64,000 nt of DNA from the NCBI RefSeq assembly GCF_000633635.1, contig NZ_AYPQ01000005.1, forward strand, positions 8,260 through 72,259, read 5' to 3'. The first letter of the stretch is position 1, and each line of letters opens with the position of its first letter. The translations under genes were made by a program, and so were the position numbers. This document shows, piece after piece, positions 28,101-37,440 of the stretch. The stretch is from Enterococcus crotali (GTDB taxonomy: Bacteria > Bacillota > Bacilli > Lactobacillales > Enterococcaceae). Below the pieces are notes generated by a model. It did no database searches, had not been told where the DNA came from, and was given only the letters and a program-made list of their open reading frames with translations.

Positions 28101-28332
28101 TCTTGCTGTTTCAGGTATCACAGAGGAATTAGGCAAAGACGTTATGGGTGTAGATTTATCCTTGAAGTTTGCTAAACAGCTGAATAAAACAATTATCTAC
28201 TGTTCTTATGCTATTTTCAAAGCAGAAGAAAAAATGCAAAATCTCGATAAAAAAGCGAACATCAAAGCTTTAACCGATAAATGGTCTGAACAAGACTTAG
28301 TCGACAAATACAAAAATCCTAAACATCTATAG
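25189..28332 (+). CDS. epaN: EpaN, methyltransferase plus tandem GT2 fusion protein
   Basis: A 1047-residue multidomain protein. Residues about 15-200 form a class I SAM methyltransferase with FGPGNGR at 31-37. A beta-rich middle follows, with a RGWAY segment also seen in EpaO. A GT2 domain starts at 553 (PKISVAVPVYNVEEKW) with LADDAS and the metal motif MDNDDE, and ends with YHWR. A second GT2-like domain starts near 808 but has MFLDAGLV where an active enzyme would show a D-x-D type site, so it looks degenerate. The start is the ATG at 25189; the upstream ATG at 25165 lacks a ribosome site. It likely builds and methyl-caps the glycan. Confidence 0.85.
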   Translation: MKYDFEMEVDESTSVGKIVAQIKENSRVLEFGPGNGRMTKYLMEEKNCYVAIVELDKELYDHVSEFSNDGFYGNIDEEAWTKHFEGQTFDYIIFADVLEHLMNPKNALMKVKPFLSENGQILITFPNIAHNSVLIDLFNNKLDWRETGLLDATHKSFFVQSGFEKLFEEIGLFIAKEDFTINEVGYNELESNYEDLPVEVRAAFKARPFGEVYQYFYALSAQAVDNPIRTIPENSSYRKNIHFLYDCGEEDQKEFDVQLNNVSGENKTFTIDIPENIELLKIFPSLTGAVVDIELAIAETIIKPSATNAVYSKETEYFFSDNQVPVMEVDDKKIAGKTMTITVDYKYEGNFSDTIHGLIDYVIDQKSENSQSKNTGLMVSEKQMTNYKKVSISKFDSLISLNIDDIVRHVEEKKTVIRGWAYSKEDKLPIDFKVSAEITVEYSVTREYRRDVIDMFELKGDQEYGFVIEVIDSDDQPTYILNIAANNGRKLQYRLEKPNMVQPGNKIQRAMRSVQTRGLIGSMKWYFKRQEQQEAPVDPSAILEEIKTFTFQPKISVAVPVYNVEEKWLDACVSSLQNQYYENWELCLADDASPSSYIKPLLKKYADADDRIKVIYREENGHISEATNSALTIATGDYIGFMDNDDELAPQALYEVVKALNEDQTIDFIYTDEDKVTESGKRFNAFYKSKWNSELILNHNYITHFVVVKRSLLEKTGGLKTEFNGAQDYDFVLRATENAENITHIPGMMYHWRAIESSTALNPESKGYAYVAGQRAVQAAMDRRNIKANVEIAEFYGSYKINYVYETVPKVSIVITNDTADINDYLKKLLEKTIYENYEIVLPNQMKEKIHSTSNKLVYSDGQTRDELVNASTGEYIMFLDAGLVPTKSNWLTEMMNMGQQAQSGIVTGRVVDPRYRIENIGISVDAEKKRLLYPEQGTPGKSLGYYYRIALPRNVQAVTEACMIFRKADYLAVSGITEELGKDVMGVDLSLKFAKQLNKTIIYCSYAIFKAEEKMQNLDKKANIKALTDKWSEQDLVDKYKNPKHL

Positions 28333-28350
28333 CAGAGTGTATATTTGTGT

Positions 28351-28388
28351 AGCCTTAGCCAGCTAGAAGGCTGGTTAGGGCTTCTTGT
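28351..28388 (+). terminator. Hairpin terminator after epaN
   Basis: Arms 28351-28363 and 28370-28382 form a 13-bp stem with G-U pairs, followed by a moderate T-rich stretch (TCTTGTTT). It probably attenuates rather than fully ends the operon. Confidence 0.6.
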
Positions 28389-28437
28389 TTAATATAAGCG
28401 CTAAATGATAGACTCTTAAGCATAAGGAGAGCAAAAA

Positions 28438-30581
28438 ATGAACGATGAGATAAAGGTCATTATTGATAGTATCTATCGAGAGAAACAAACAAATAACTTA
28501 ACAATAACTGGTTGGGCTTTGGCAACACAGTCAAAATCCAGTCCGGAAATTTCGATCAACAATCAAGAGCAAGTATCATCTTATACTATTCAACGTGTTC
28601 TAAGAGAAGATGTCAACCAGATCTATGAGGTAGACGCAACAGTTTTAGCTGGATTTGAAATAAAATTAGAAGGTATCCAAAAGAAAAATAAATTGGACGT
28701 TTGTTTTGTTTCAGAAGAGCTACAAGCTAGTAAAACTGAATGGATCGACTTAGGGAAAAAACATCCTTTGATTCCAGGTACTGAAGATAAGATGGCAAGA
28801 TTGATGATAAAAGTACATAAAGGTATCAGTTATTTAAAAAGAAATGGGATCAAAAATACGATCCAACGCGTAAAAATTGAAAAAATCAGAAATCAGTCGT
28901 CTTACCCAAGTTGGTTGGAAAGAAATGAGCATTTCGATTTTGAACAAATCAAAACTGAAATCGCTGAATTTCATTATCAACCTAAAATCTCGATCGCGAT
29001 GCCGGTTTATAATGTGGAAGAAAAATGGCTGCGTCGTTGTATTGATTCTATTTTGATTCAAGATTATGCCAATTGGGAACTTTGTATGGCTGATGATGCA
29101 TCGACCGATCCTAAAGTAAAAGAACTTTTAACAGATTATAGTCATTCAGATGAGCGGATCAAAGTTGTTTTTAGACCAGAAAACGGTCATATCAGTGAAG
29201 CAACAAACTCTGCCTTAGCTTTAGCGACTGGAGAATTTGTTGCATTATTAGATAATGATGATGAGCTGCCGAGGATTGCTTTTTATGAAGTTGTCAAAGC
29301 GTTGAATGAAAATCCTGAATTGGATTTAATTTATAGTGATGAAGATAAAATCGATATGGAAGGCAATCGTTCAGATCCATCATTTAAACCAGATTGGTCG
29401 CCTGATTTATTATTAGGTACGAACTATATCTCCCATCTAGGTGTTTATCGCAGAACGATCCTTGAAGAGATAGGCGGGTTTAGAAAAGGCTATGAAGGGT
29501 CTCAGGATTATGATCTGGTCCTTCGCTTTACTGAAAAAACTACAAGTGAACGCATCAAACATATTTCTAAAGTTTTATATCACTGGCGTATGTTGCGACA
29601 TCAACGGCAGTTGATCAATCGTCAAAAGGGTACGCATTTGAAGCAGGCCTAAGAGCAGTTCAAGATGCTTTGGTTCGCCGCGGCATTAAAGGGCATGCTA
29701 CTCATGGTCGGGCGAACGGGTTATATGATGTTTATTATGATATTGAATCGGAAGAGTTGGTTTCAATCATCATTCCAACTAAAAATGGTTATAAAGATGT
29801 TAAACGCTGCGTATCTTCGATCATTGAAAAAACAACCTATACAAACTATGAAATCATTATTGCAGATAATGGCAGTACAGATGAAAAAATGAAAGAATTA
29901 TATGAGTCGTTTAAGCAACAGCTTACTGATCGTTTTCGTGTGACTGTGATCGATATTCCATTTAACTTTTCTAAAATCAATAATATTGCAGCAAAAGAAG
30001 CTAAAGGAAAATATCTCCTATTCTTAAATAATGATACCGAAGTGATCAATGCTGATTGGCTGAAATTAATGGTTTCATTTGGACAGCAAGAACGAATCGG
30101 TTGTGTAGGAGCAAAACTATTGTATCCCAATAACACGATCCAGCATGCTGGTGTGATCTTAGGATTGGGCGGCATTGCAGGGCACGGACATTATGGCTAC
30201 CCACACGGAGATTTAGGCTATTTTGGGAAATTAGCTTTGAACGTTGATTATTTGGCTGTGACTGCAGCTTGTCTATTGATGAAAAAACAAGATTTTGAAG
30301 CTGTTTCTGGTTTTGATGAAGACTTCACTGTAGCGTTTAACGATGTCGATCTTTGTTTAAAAGTAAAAGAATTAGGTCGAGATAATGTATGGCTTCATGA
30401 AGCGGAACTTTATCATTTTGAATCTCAAACAAGAGGCTACGATGATAAAGGGAAAAAGAAAAAACGCTTTGAAAAAGAAAAAGCGATGATGGAACATAAA
30501 TGGTCGACTTTGATCGAAGATGATCCCTTTTATAATCCTAATCTTACAAGAGAAATACCTAATTTTTCATATAGAGACTAG
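28438..30581 (+). CDS. epaO: EpaO, tandem GT2 glycosyltransferase (frameshift, probable sequence error)
   Basis: About 714 residues after repair. An N-terminal beta-rich region with ITGWALATQ resembles the middle of EpaN. The first GT2 domain has PKISIAMPVYNVEEKW, MADDAS and LDNDDE. The second has VSIIIPTKNGYKD, IIADNGSTDEK, LFLNNDTEV and the late FNDVDLCLK, so unlike EpaN both domains look active. One G added near 29595 restores HWRMLATSTAVDQSSKGYAFEAG across the break. It is a paralogue of EpaN, probably arisen by tandem duplication. AAGGAG precedes the ATG. Confidence 0.87.
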
Positions 30582-30625
30582 GCGTATAAAACGCGTCTTG
30601 TATGATACTTGAAATGGAGTAAATT

Positions 30626-32592
30626 ATGGACAAATCAATAGCGATACACAGAGGAAGAAAGCAAAAAAATAGTATGAAGATAAAAATTATAGAAGGCCTA
30701 GATGGTCTAATCAAGGCAAGATTTATAATTGCATTCATTATTTTTGTACTTATGTTACTGTTTAAAGTTCATGGCAGTTCTATCAATCTGTGGGATCAAT
30801 ATGTTTCTGATTATAGTGAAGGGGCGGATTCAGGGTTAATCGTTGGAACGCCAAGACAAATCCGCTCGGATGAATGGCTAGTTCAAACACCGTATAGTTT
30901 ATCGCAAACACAAACTGGTTTTAAAGCGCATAATGAAGTAATCACACTTAACGGCCAAGATATGACTGTAGGATATAATTCACCAGCATTTAATTTTGCT
31001 ACGATTGCTAAACCTTTCACCTGGGGCTATGTATTGTTAGGGAAAGAATATGGACTTTCTTGGTATTGGGGAATCAAGCTGATCGGACTAGTTCTATTCT
31101 CTTTTGAAATCGGCTTAATTTTGTCTAGAAGAAATAAATACATCGCACTTTTGACAAGTTTGTGGATACCGTTTTCCTCAGCTATACAATGGTGGTTTGT
31201 TTCACCGGTGGGCGACTTGGTTTTCTTTATGTTAGGCTTTTTGACGGCAATCTATAACTATTTTTATTACCATGAAAATAAACCAAAAAGAATGGCATTT
31301 TCCATTCTATCCGCAATATGTGCATCTGGTTTTATTTTAGTTTTATATCCTGCTTTACAGGTACCTTTTGGGTATTTGATTTTATTATTCTTAGTGGGAT
31401 TCTTTTTAGAGTTTAAATCAAAGCTTGTATTGGATAAATTTGATGGCCTATTTATTGGTTTAGCTGTTTTGATAACACTGATTCTTGTTGGTGGTTCGAT
31501 TTTATTTTCCTGGGATTCAATTTATGCAGTTATGCACACAATCTATCCTGGAAATAGAATAAGCACGGGTGGCGACCTTGATAAAAAGATATCTTTTTAT
31601 TCTTAACGAATTGGAAAATGAGTTTTACAGATGTTAGTTACAGTAATAATTCCGAATTAAGTGGTTTTTATCAATTCTTTTTTGTAATATTACCACTGGC
31701 ACCCGTTCTTTTTTATAAAAAAATTAAAGATAATTATTACGGTTTTTTGCTATTTATTTATAGCTGTATTCAATTATTATGGGTTCTTGTTAAATTCCCA
31801 ATGTCAGTTGCTAAAATCACTTTATGGTCATTTGTGCCAGAAGAGCGTGCATTACTTTCGTTTAGCTTCACTGCAACATTGTTGAGTGTGTGGTTCATCG
31901 CTTATATTTGGGAACGGAAGAGGATCAATAAAATTGCTATTATCGGAATAATAGCGCTGAATGCTGCTATCTATTTTTATGCTTTATACAGAGGTAACTT
32001 ACGGTTATATCTAAGTAAAACAGAAATTATTGTTATCCTAGTAATGAGCATATTGATATTATCGAGCTTGCTTCTTAAGCAAAAAGGATTGTTTTCGATT
32101 TTATTTGTCAGTGTCTTATTATTTACAGGTTTAACGGTCAATCCTATTGTAAGAGGTGTTGCCCCTGTCTATGACAAAAAAATTGGGCATAAAATCACGG
32201 AAATAAATCAGACAGATCCTGATCAATTATGGGTAGGAGAACGATTGATGTATAGTTATTTGCCTATGTTTGGGGTTCATACATTCAATGGTGTTGCTTT
32301 TACTCCAGATATGACAATGTGGAAGGCATTGGATGAAGACGGTAAACAAGAAAAAATTTATAATCGATATGCTCATATTCATGCAGATATTACAAATGAA
32401 AAACCAGATCTAGAGTTATTGAATGCAGATGCTCTACTCGTTCGTTTAGATAGCGAGAGTATCAAGAAAATTGGAATCAAGTATTTGGTGACATATAAAG
32501 AAATTAATGATTTGGAAACAGATGATGTGAAGTTTGATAAACTTTATGGGCCTGATAAAGATGGAGCATATATCTATAAGGCTGTCTATTAG
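30626..32592 (+). CDS. Polytopic membrane protein, probable GT-C type (EpaP position; frameshift)
   Basis: About 655 residues after repair, with 11 or more hydrophobic segments. An extracellular loop near residue 70 reads GTPRQIRSDEWLVQTPYS, a pattern I associate with large membrane proteins of polysaccharide loci that behave like GT-C enzymes. The soluble C-terminus holds MYSYLPMFGVHTFNGVAFTP. Adding one T at 31603-31604 turns the end of the first frame into ...FYSLTNWKMSFTDVSY and makes one protein. By position it matches EpaP of E. faecalis. The substrate is unknown; a side-chain transferase is my inference. Confidence 0.72.
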
Positions 32593-32623
32593 CAGACATT
32601 AAAATCATGAATGGAGGCATAAA

Positions 32624-33817
32624 ATGGAAAAACTGCTTAGCAAAATAAGCAATCTAATTTTAATTGCCACAATTGCCAGTTCTTATTTATTGTGGACTGC
32701 AGGTCTGAATACAGCAACAATGATGAACTTTTACTCACACTACGAATATAGTTTATTGATCAGTTTGATGGTTATTCTTTTGCTTAATATAAAAAAACTA
32801 GATAAAATTGATTTTTTATTGATAGGTGCAAGTGGTAGTATCTTTATCTTTTATACGCTGACATCCTCAATTCGTCACAGTAATCGTTTTATCAATGCTA
32901 GTATTATGGTTATTGTGCTATTGATATTATGTTATAGAAAAACGAATTTTGATAAAATTGATTTTGGAATTTTAGGGGTGATTATCACTGCCTTTTTTGG
33001 AATCACTTTATATAGAATTTTTACTGAGCTTCCTAAAATTGTTGCGCCGCATTCTATTTGGCAACGTGGTAATGAGTTTGACTCTATTTGGATTAACAGT
33101 AATACAATTGGAGCATCAGTGCTATTTATGGTAATGATGCTATCTATTATTATAAAACAAGCATCAGGAAGCCTGATAAAATGGCTGGTAATACCAGTCT
33201 ACGCTGCAGGAATAGCAGCAATTTGGGTATGTCAGGCAAAGACGGCTTTCGCGGTTCTAATTTTGTTTATTGTACTAGATAATCTACTGCCTAAACGATT
33301 CATTAAAAGTAACTGGCTGTGGTTGGGTCTATTTTCATTAGTGCTAATCGTATTTCCGTTCATTTTTTATTATTGTGCTAACCTATCAACAATTAAAATT
33401 TTTTCAGGTAGAGAAAATTTATGGAAAGAATTCTTTGATTTTTGGTTTGTAAATAAGCAAAATATCTTAATAGGGATGAAACCATATGTTTTCCATTGGA
33501 AAAACTTAGGCATGCACAATAGTTACCTAAGTATCTTAAATAATCTAGGTATTCTAGGATATACGCTATTCTCGTTCTTTATTTTTGGACAATTCTATTT
33601 TATGAGAAAAAAAGGAAGCTATTCAACTACTCAAATCAGTCTTGCCATAGCTTTTTTATGTGTGTTTGTTCTTTCTACTATGGAGGATATTTTGGTTTCT
33701 TATCATTGGATACCATTAGCGTTTAGTTTTTTTGGCATATTAATCCAAAATGGCTCATATTTAAATAATGAACAAGACTTATCTCGTAGAAATAAATCAA
33801 GAAAGCAACGGTCATAA
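32624..33817 (+). CDS. O-antigen ligase/polymerase-like membrane protein (EpaQ position)
   Basis: A 397-residue membrane protein with about ten hydrophobic segments. The large outer loop carries SGRENLWKEFFDFW and then MHNSYLSILNNLGILGY, the pattern that marks Wzy/WaaL-type O-antigen polymerases and ligases. It could polymerise repeating units made by the variable cluster or join them to the rhamnan backbone. GGAGG precedes the ATG 31 bases after the previous gene. The match in order to EpaQ of E. faecalis is good; direct biochemistry is not known to me. Confidence 0.78.
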   Translation: MEKLLSKISNLILIATIASSYLLWTAGLNTATMMNFYSHYEYSLLISLMVILLLNIKKLDKIDFLLIGASGSIFIFYTLTSSIRHSNRFINASIMVIVLLILCYRKTNFDKIDFGILGVIITAFFGITLYRIFTELPKIVAPHSIWQRGNEFDSIWINSNTIGASVLFMVMMLSIIIKQASGSLIKWLVIPVYAAGIAAIWVCQAKTAFAVLILFIVLDNLLPKRFIKSNWLWLGLFSLVLIVFPFIFYYCANLSTIKIFSGRENLWKEFFDFWFVNKQNILIGMKPYVFHWKNLGMHNSYLSILNNLGILGYTLFSFFIFGQFYFMRKKGSYSTTQISLAIAFLCVFVLSTMEDILVSYHWIPLAFSFFGILIQNGSYLNNEQDLSRRNKSRKQRS

Positions 33818-33924
33818 GGGCAGTAACAGATTAAGGTGTTTTTTTTTAAGAGATATGATATTATTAGGGATGTAGCATTTATAAATAGCAATCTCAGTAT
33901 TTTTAATGAGAAAGGAATAAAGTA

Positions 33925-35304
33925 ATGGTAACTAAGAATGAATGGAACAATGCAAAGAGAATAATAATTATTATTTTTGATATTTTAGTATTTCATTTTT
34001 CCATTTTTGCAGGGTTTTGGCTAAAATTTGGAATGAATATCCCACAATATAATTTCGTGTCATATGAACATTCAGTAGTATATATCACAATTATTTTTGT
34101 GTTTTTAAACTTGTTGTTAGGAACATATGTATTTTATAATCGAACGGTCAATGACATCGTGTTTGTAACCGTGATAGGCCAAGTGCTGACTATCTTATCT
34201 ATTATGATTGTCGGTTTTGTTGGGCGTTGGTTCTCATTTCCACGCTCAGTGTTGATTTATTCATTTATTGTTGGAATGATTTTGTTAAGTTTGTATAGAA
34301 TGTTTATCTATTTTGTATACTTACGCATCAGTGAAGAAAAACGCGTTGTTATTATAGGATCAGCTAAAAGTACAATATCCGCAACGGCTAACTTTTTAAC
34401 ACATAAAAATAAAAAGCATAAAGTTGTTGATGTGATTCAGGCTAATTATTTTGATAATTTAAAAAAAATCTTATCGAATGTTGACATTGTTTATATAGCA
34501 AGTCATATTGATGAAAAAGAAAAGCTAGATATTTACGAATTGGTTATTGAACATGAAAAAAAACTATTTTTAAATACAAGCTTTGAAAATCTTGTTATGT
34601 TAAAACCTAATATGATGAATTTTGAAGATGAAAGCATCATTGAAGTATCTGATTTTAAAATTAAACCAGAGTATGATTTCATAAAACGTTTATTTGATCT
34701 TGTAATAGCATTGTTATTATTAGTAATAACGTCTCCTATTATTTTGATTACAGCAATTTTGGTAAAAGTAACTTCAGCCGGACCTGTTGTTTATAAACAA
34801 ACAAGAATTACTTTAGGACAAAAAGAATTTTCTATATTAAAATTTAGAACAATGTCTGCTACGGCAGAAGTAAATACAGGGCCAGTCTTGTCTTCAAGTA
34901 ATGATAGCCGTGTTACGACTGTTGGAAGATATCTGAGAGCTCTTAGAATAGATGAATTGCCTCAATTATTCAATGTATTGAAAGGTGATATGTCTATAGT
35001 TGGACCACGTCCAGAACGTCCTTTTTTTGTAGATCAGTTTAAAGAAGAAAATAAACACTATTACTTAAGACATAATGTACGAGCGGGCATTACTGGATAT
35101 GCTCAAGTTTATGGGAAATATGCTTCTGACTATAATAGTAAATTAAATTTTGATTTACTGTACATCAAAAACTATTCAGTGTTATTAGATATGAAAATAT
35201 TGTTGCAAACAATTAAGATTCTTTTGATAAGATCTCATCAAAAGGTGTGGATGAAGAAGAACAAAGAGAAATTGAAAAAAACTTATTTTCTAAAAATAAC
35301 ATAA
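33925..35304 (+). CDS. epaR: EpaR, polyprenyl-phosphate sugar-1-phosphate transferase
   Basis: A 459-residue initiating transferase of the PHPT/WbaP type: four or five N-terminal membrane segments, a central CoA-binding-like domain with VVIIGSAKSTI, and the catalytic domain from about residue 250. The catalytic domain has KRLFDLVIALLLLVITSPII, then TRITLGQKEFSILKFRTM, RIDELPQLFNVLKGDMSIVGPRPE and the arginine-rich GITGYAQVYGKYA. It loads a hexose-1-phosphate on undecaprenyl phosphate to start the second type of repeating unit. It closes the conserved epa core; the decoration cluster follows after a hairpin. Confidence 0.92.
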   Translation: MVTKNEWNNAKRIIIIIFDILVFHFSIFAGFWLKFGMNIPQYNFVSYEHSVVYITIIFVFLNLLLGTYVFYNRTVNDIVFVTVIGQVLTILSIMIVGFVGRWFSFPRSVLIYSFIVGMILLSLYRMFIYFVYLRISEEKRVVIIGSAKSTISATANFLTHKNKKHKVVDVIQANYFDNLKKILSNVDIVYIASHIDEKEKLDIYELVIEHEKKLFLNTSFENLVMLKPNMMNFEDESIIEVSDFKIKPEYDFIKRLFDLVIALLLLVITSPIILITAILVKVTSAGPVVYKQTRITLGQKEFSILKFRTMSATAEVNTGPVLSSSNDSRVTTVGRYLRALRIDELPQLFNVLKGDMSIVGPRPERPFFVDQFKEENKHYYLRHNVRAGITGYAQVYGKYASDYNSKLNFDLLYIKNYSVLLDMKILLQTIKILLIRSHQKVWMKKNKEKLKKTYFLKIT

Positions 35305-35319
35305 AGGTTTGGAATTAGC

Positions 35320-35347
35320 TTGGGAAATGGAGAATAGAAATTATAAT
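35320..35347 (+). promoter_or_regulatory. Probable promoter of the variable decoration cluster
   Basis: TTGGGA, 16-base spacer, TATAAT between epaR and the GT4 gene. It would let the decoration genes be transcribed apart from the core. Confidence 0.45.
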
Positions 35348-35350
35348 GTG

Positions 35351-35379
35351 TGGATAGATTTGTTTTTTGAATCTATCCA
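35351..35379 (+). promoter_or_regulatory. Hairpin at the predicted 5' end of the decoration transcript
   Basis: TGGATAGATT and AATCTATCCA form a perfect 10-bp stem with a nine-base T-rich loop. There is only a weak T-run behind it. It lies four bases after the -10 above, so it would form at the 5' end of the new mRNA. Alternatively it is a weak terminator of epaR. Confidence 0.45.
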
Positions 35380-35415
35380 TATTTCTAAATTAGGCTAATT
35401 TAAGTGGAGGAAAAA

Positions 35416-36540
35416 ATGAGTAAAGTACATAATAATTCAGAAAAAACACCCAAAAAAAGAGTTTTGATTTTTGGAATGAGTAATCTTTTGGGCGGCGTAG
35501 AAACATACATGCTAAATTATTACAATCATTTAGACCGTTCAAAGATACAAGTAGATTTTGTCACAATGTATCCAACAATGTATTTCGAAAAAGAAGTAGA
35601 AGCTAAAGGGGCTAAAGTATACCATGTAACTGAAGTTAAAAAAAATCCCCAAAAATTCATTTCGGAAATAAAAACTATTTTATCAAATGGCAACTACGAT
35701 ATTGTTCATGTAAATATGCTTTCAGCAGCTAATATTTTACCCGTTACAATAGCTAAAAATATGGGCGTGAAAAGGATATTTGTTCATTCACATAATGCGA
35801 ATACACCGAATGGTTTGTTAAGAAAAGTAATGCATCAATGGAACAAAAGAAAAATAGTGAGATTAGCAACTGATTATCTAGCATGTTCAAGGAAGGCAGG
35901 AACATGGTTATTTGGAGAGCAACTTGAAGACCAGTTAGTAATCATTCCAAATGCAGTAGAAATCGATCAATTCAAATTTGATTCAAACATTCGTTCTGAA
36001 GTTAGAAAAGAATTGAAAATAGATGAAGATCAGTTAGTTCTTGGGCATGTAGGAGCATTTAGAGAGCAAAAGAATCATGATTTTCTTATTGATATTTTTG
36101 CAGCAATTCATAAAAGGAATACTAAAGCTGTGTTAATCTTAGTCGGTCAAGGAGAGCTCCAAGAAAAAATTCAAAATAAAGTTAAACAGTTGAATTTAGA
36201 AGATAATATTAAGTTTTTAGGGGTTAGACAAGATTCTAATCGTTTATATCAAGCCATGGATATTTTCGTATTACCTTCATTATTTGAAGGGCTGCCAGTT
36301 GTAGGAGTTGAGGCACAAGCTGCAGGGTTACCACTTATTGTATCAGATCGAGTGACAACTGAGTTAGAAATAACAACTAATTGTCAATTTTTAACGATTG
36401 ATGATCCTGAGCTATGGGCAGACGCTGTTTTAGCAATTGAACCTAGTGATAGAGATATGACAGAAGTTTTTTCAAAAAATGGCTATGATATTGATGTGGC
36501 TAGCAGAATTTTAAATGATTTATATTGTGAATCAAAATAA
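35416..36540 (+). CDS. GT4 family glycosyltransferase
   Basis: A 374-residue GT-B fold enzyme of family 4 (EpsF-like). The N-terminal RVLIFGMSNLLGGVETYMLNYY shows the glycine loop. The C-terminal half has LVLGHVGAFREQKNHDFLID and LPSLFEGLPVVGVEAQAAG, the usual E-x7-E region that holds the nucleotide sugar. The ATG at 35416 follows GGAGG; an in-frame GTG at 35404 overlaps that site. It is the first gene of the variable region. The sugar cannot be told from sequence. Confidence 0.88.
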   Translation: MSKVHNNSEKTPKKRVLIFGMSNLLGGVETYMLNYYNHLDRSKIQVDFVTMYPTMYFEKEVEAKGAKVYHVTEVKKNPQKFISEIKTILSNGNYDIVHVNMLSAANILPVTIAKNMGVKRIFVHSHNANTPNGLLRKVMHQWNKRKIVRLATDYLACSRKAGTWLFGEQLEDQLVIIPNAVEIDQFKFDSNIRSEVRKELKIDEDQLVLGHVGAFREQKNHDFLIDIFAAIHKRNTKAVLILVGQGELQEKIQNKVKQLNLEDNIKFLGVRQDSNRLYQAMDIFVLPSLFEGLPVVGVEAQAAGLPLIVSDRVTTELEITTNCQFLTIDDPELWADAVLAIEPSDRDMTEVFSKNGYDIDVASRILNDLYCESK

Positions 36541-36561
36541 TGAATATGGTGAGATGATAAA

Positions 36562-37386
36562 ATGAAAGTTGAAAAAATCAGCGTTCTCATGTCTATCTAT
36601 AAAAATGAGAGCGCAAGCTACTTTAAAGAAGCAATAAATAGCGTTTTTGAGCAGACATTACAGCCAGAAGAAATACTATTAGTGGAAGACGGGCCTCTGA
36701 CAGACGAGTTGAATGCAATGATTTCTGAAATCAAATCAAAAGTCGGCAAACAATTAACAATTGTCCCTTTGGCAGAAAATGTGGGATTAGGAAAAGCATT
36801 AGCGGTTGGTGTTGAATCTTGTCGCAATGAATTGATTGCGCGTATGGATTGTGATGATATAATGATTCCAAGTCGTTTAGAAGAGCAGTATGAAGAAATG
36901 AAAAAGGATGCTTCATTAGCCATTGTAGGTTCTAACATCACAGAATTTCATGATGGAATCGATAATGTTTTAGGCTATAAAAAAATGCCTGCGAGTAATG
37001 AAGAAATTCGTGAATTTTCTAAAAAAAGAAATCCATTTAATCATATGACTGTTATGTTCAGAAAAGAGTTAGTAATGAGGGTAGGAAATTATCAGCCTTT
37101 AAAGGGATTTGAAGATTATTATTTATGGGTTCGATTGTTAAAAGCCGGCTATACTGCTAAAAATATCCAAAAAGACTTAGTATATGCTAGAACTGGATTA
37201 GATATGTATGCTCGTAGAGGAGGAGTTGGTTATTTGATGCCAGGTCTAAAAGCTAGAAAAAAAATTTATCAAGAAGGCTTAGGAAGTTTTAAAGATTATC
37301 TATTTGTTTCTTCAGTCCATGTATGTGTCAGTTTGATGCCTAATAAGATGCGTGGCTGGTTTTATGAGAAAAAATTACGAAATTGA
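36562..37386 (+). CDS. GT2 family glycosyltransferase
   Basis: A 274-residue family 2 enzyme with SVLMSIYKNESASYFKEAINS, LLVEDGPLTDELN, NVGLGKALAVGVE and the metal motif ARMDCDDIMIPSR. KGFEDYYLWVRLLKAGY near the C-terminus is the usual acceptor-site segment. It resembles amylovoran-type and capsule glycosyltransferases. It lies 21 bases after the GT4 gene and 54 bases before the Wzz-like gene, all in one direction, so it is part of the decoration operon. Confidence 0.88.
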   Translation: MKVEKISVLMSIYKNESASYFKEAINSVFEQTLQPEEILLVEDGPLTDELNAMISEIKSKVGKQLTIVPLAENVGLGKALAVGVESCRNELIARMDCDDIMIPSRLEEQYEEMKKDASLAIVGSNITEFHDGIDNVLGYKKMPASNEEIREFSKKRNPFNHMTVMFRKELVMRVGNYQPLKGFEDYYLWVRLLKAGYTAKNIQKDLVYARTGLDMYARRGGVGYLMPGLKARKKIYQEGLGSFKDYLFVSSVHVCVSLMPNKMRGWFYEKKLRN

Positions 37387-37440
37387 TTATTTAAAAAAAG
37401 ATAAAATGATGAGGGACAACCTTCAGAGAAGGAGAAAAAG

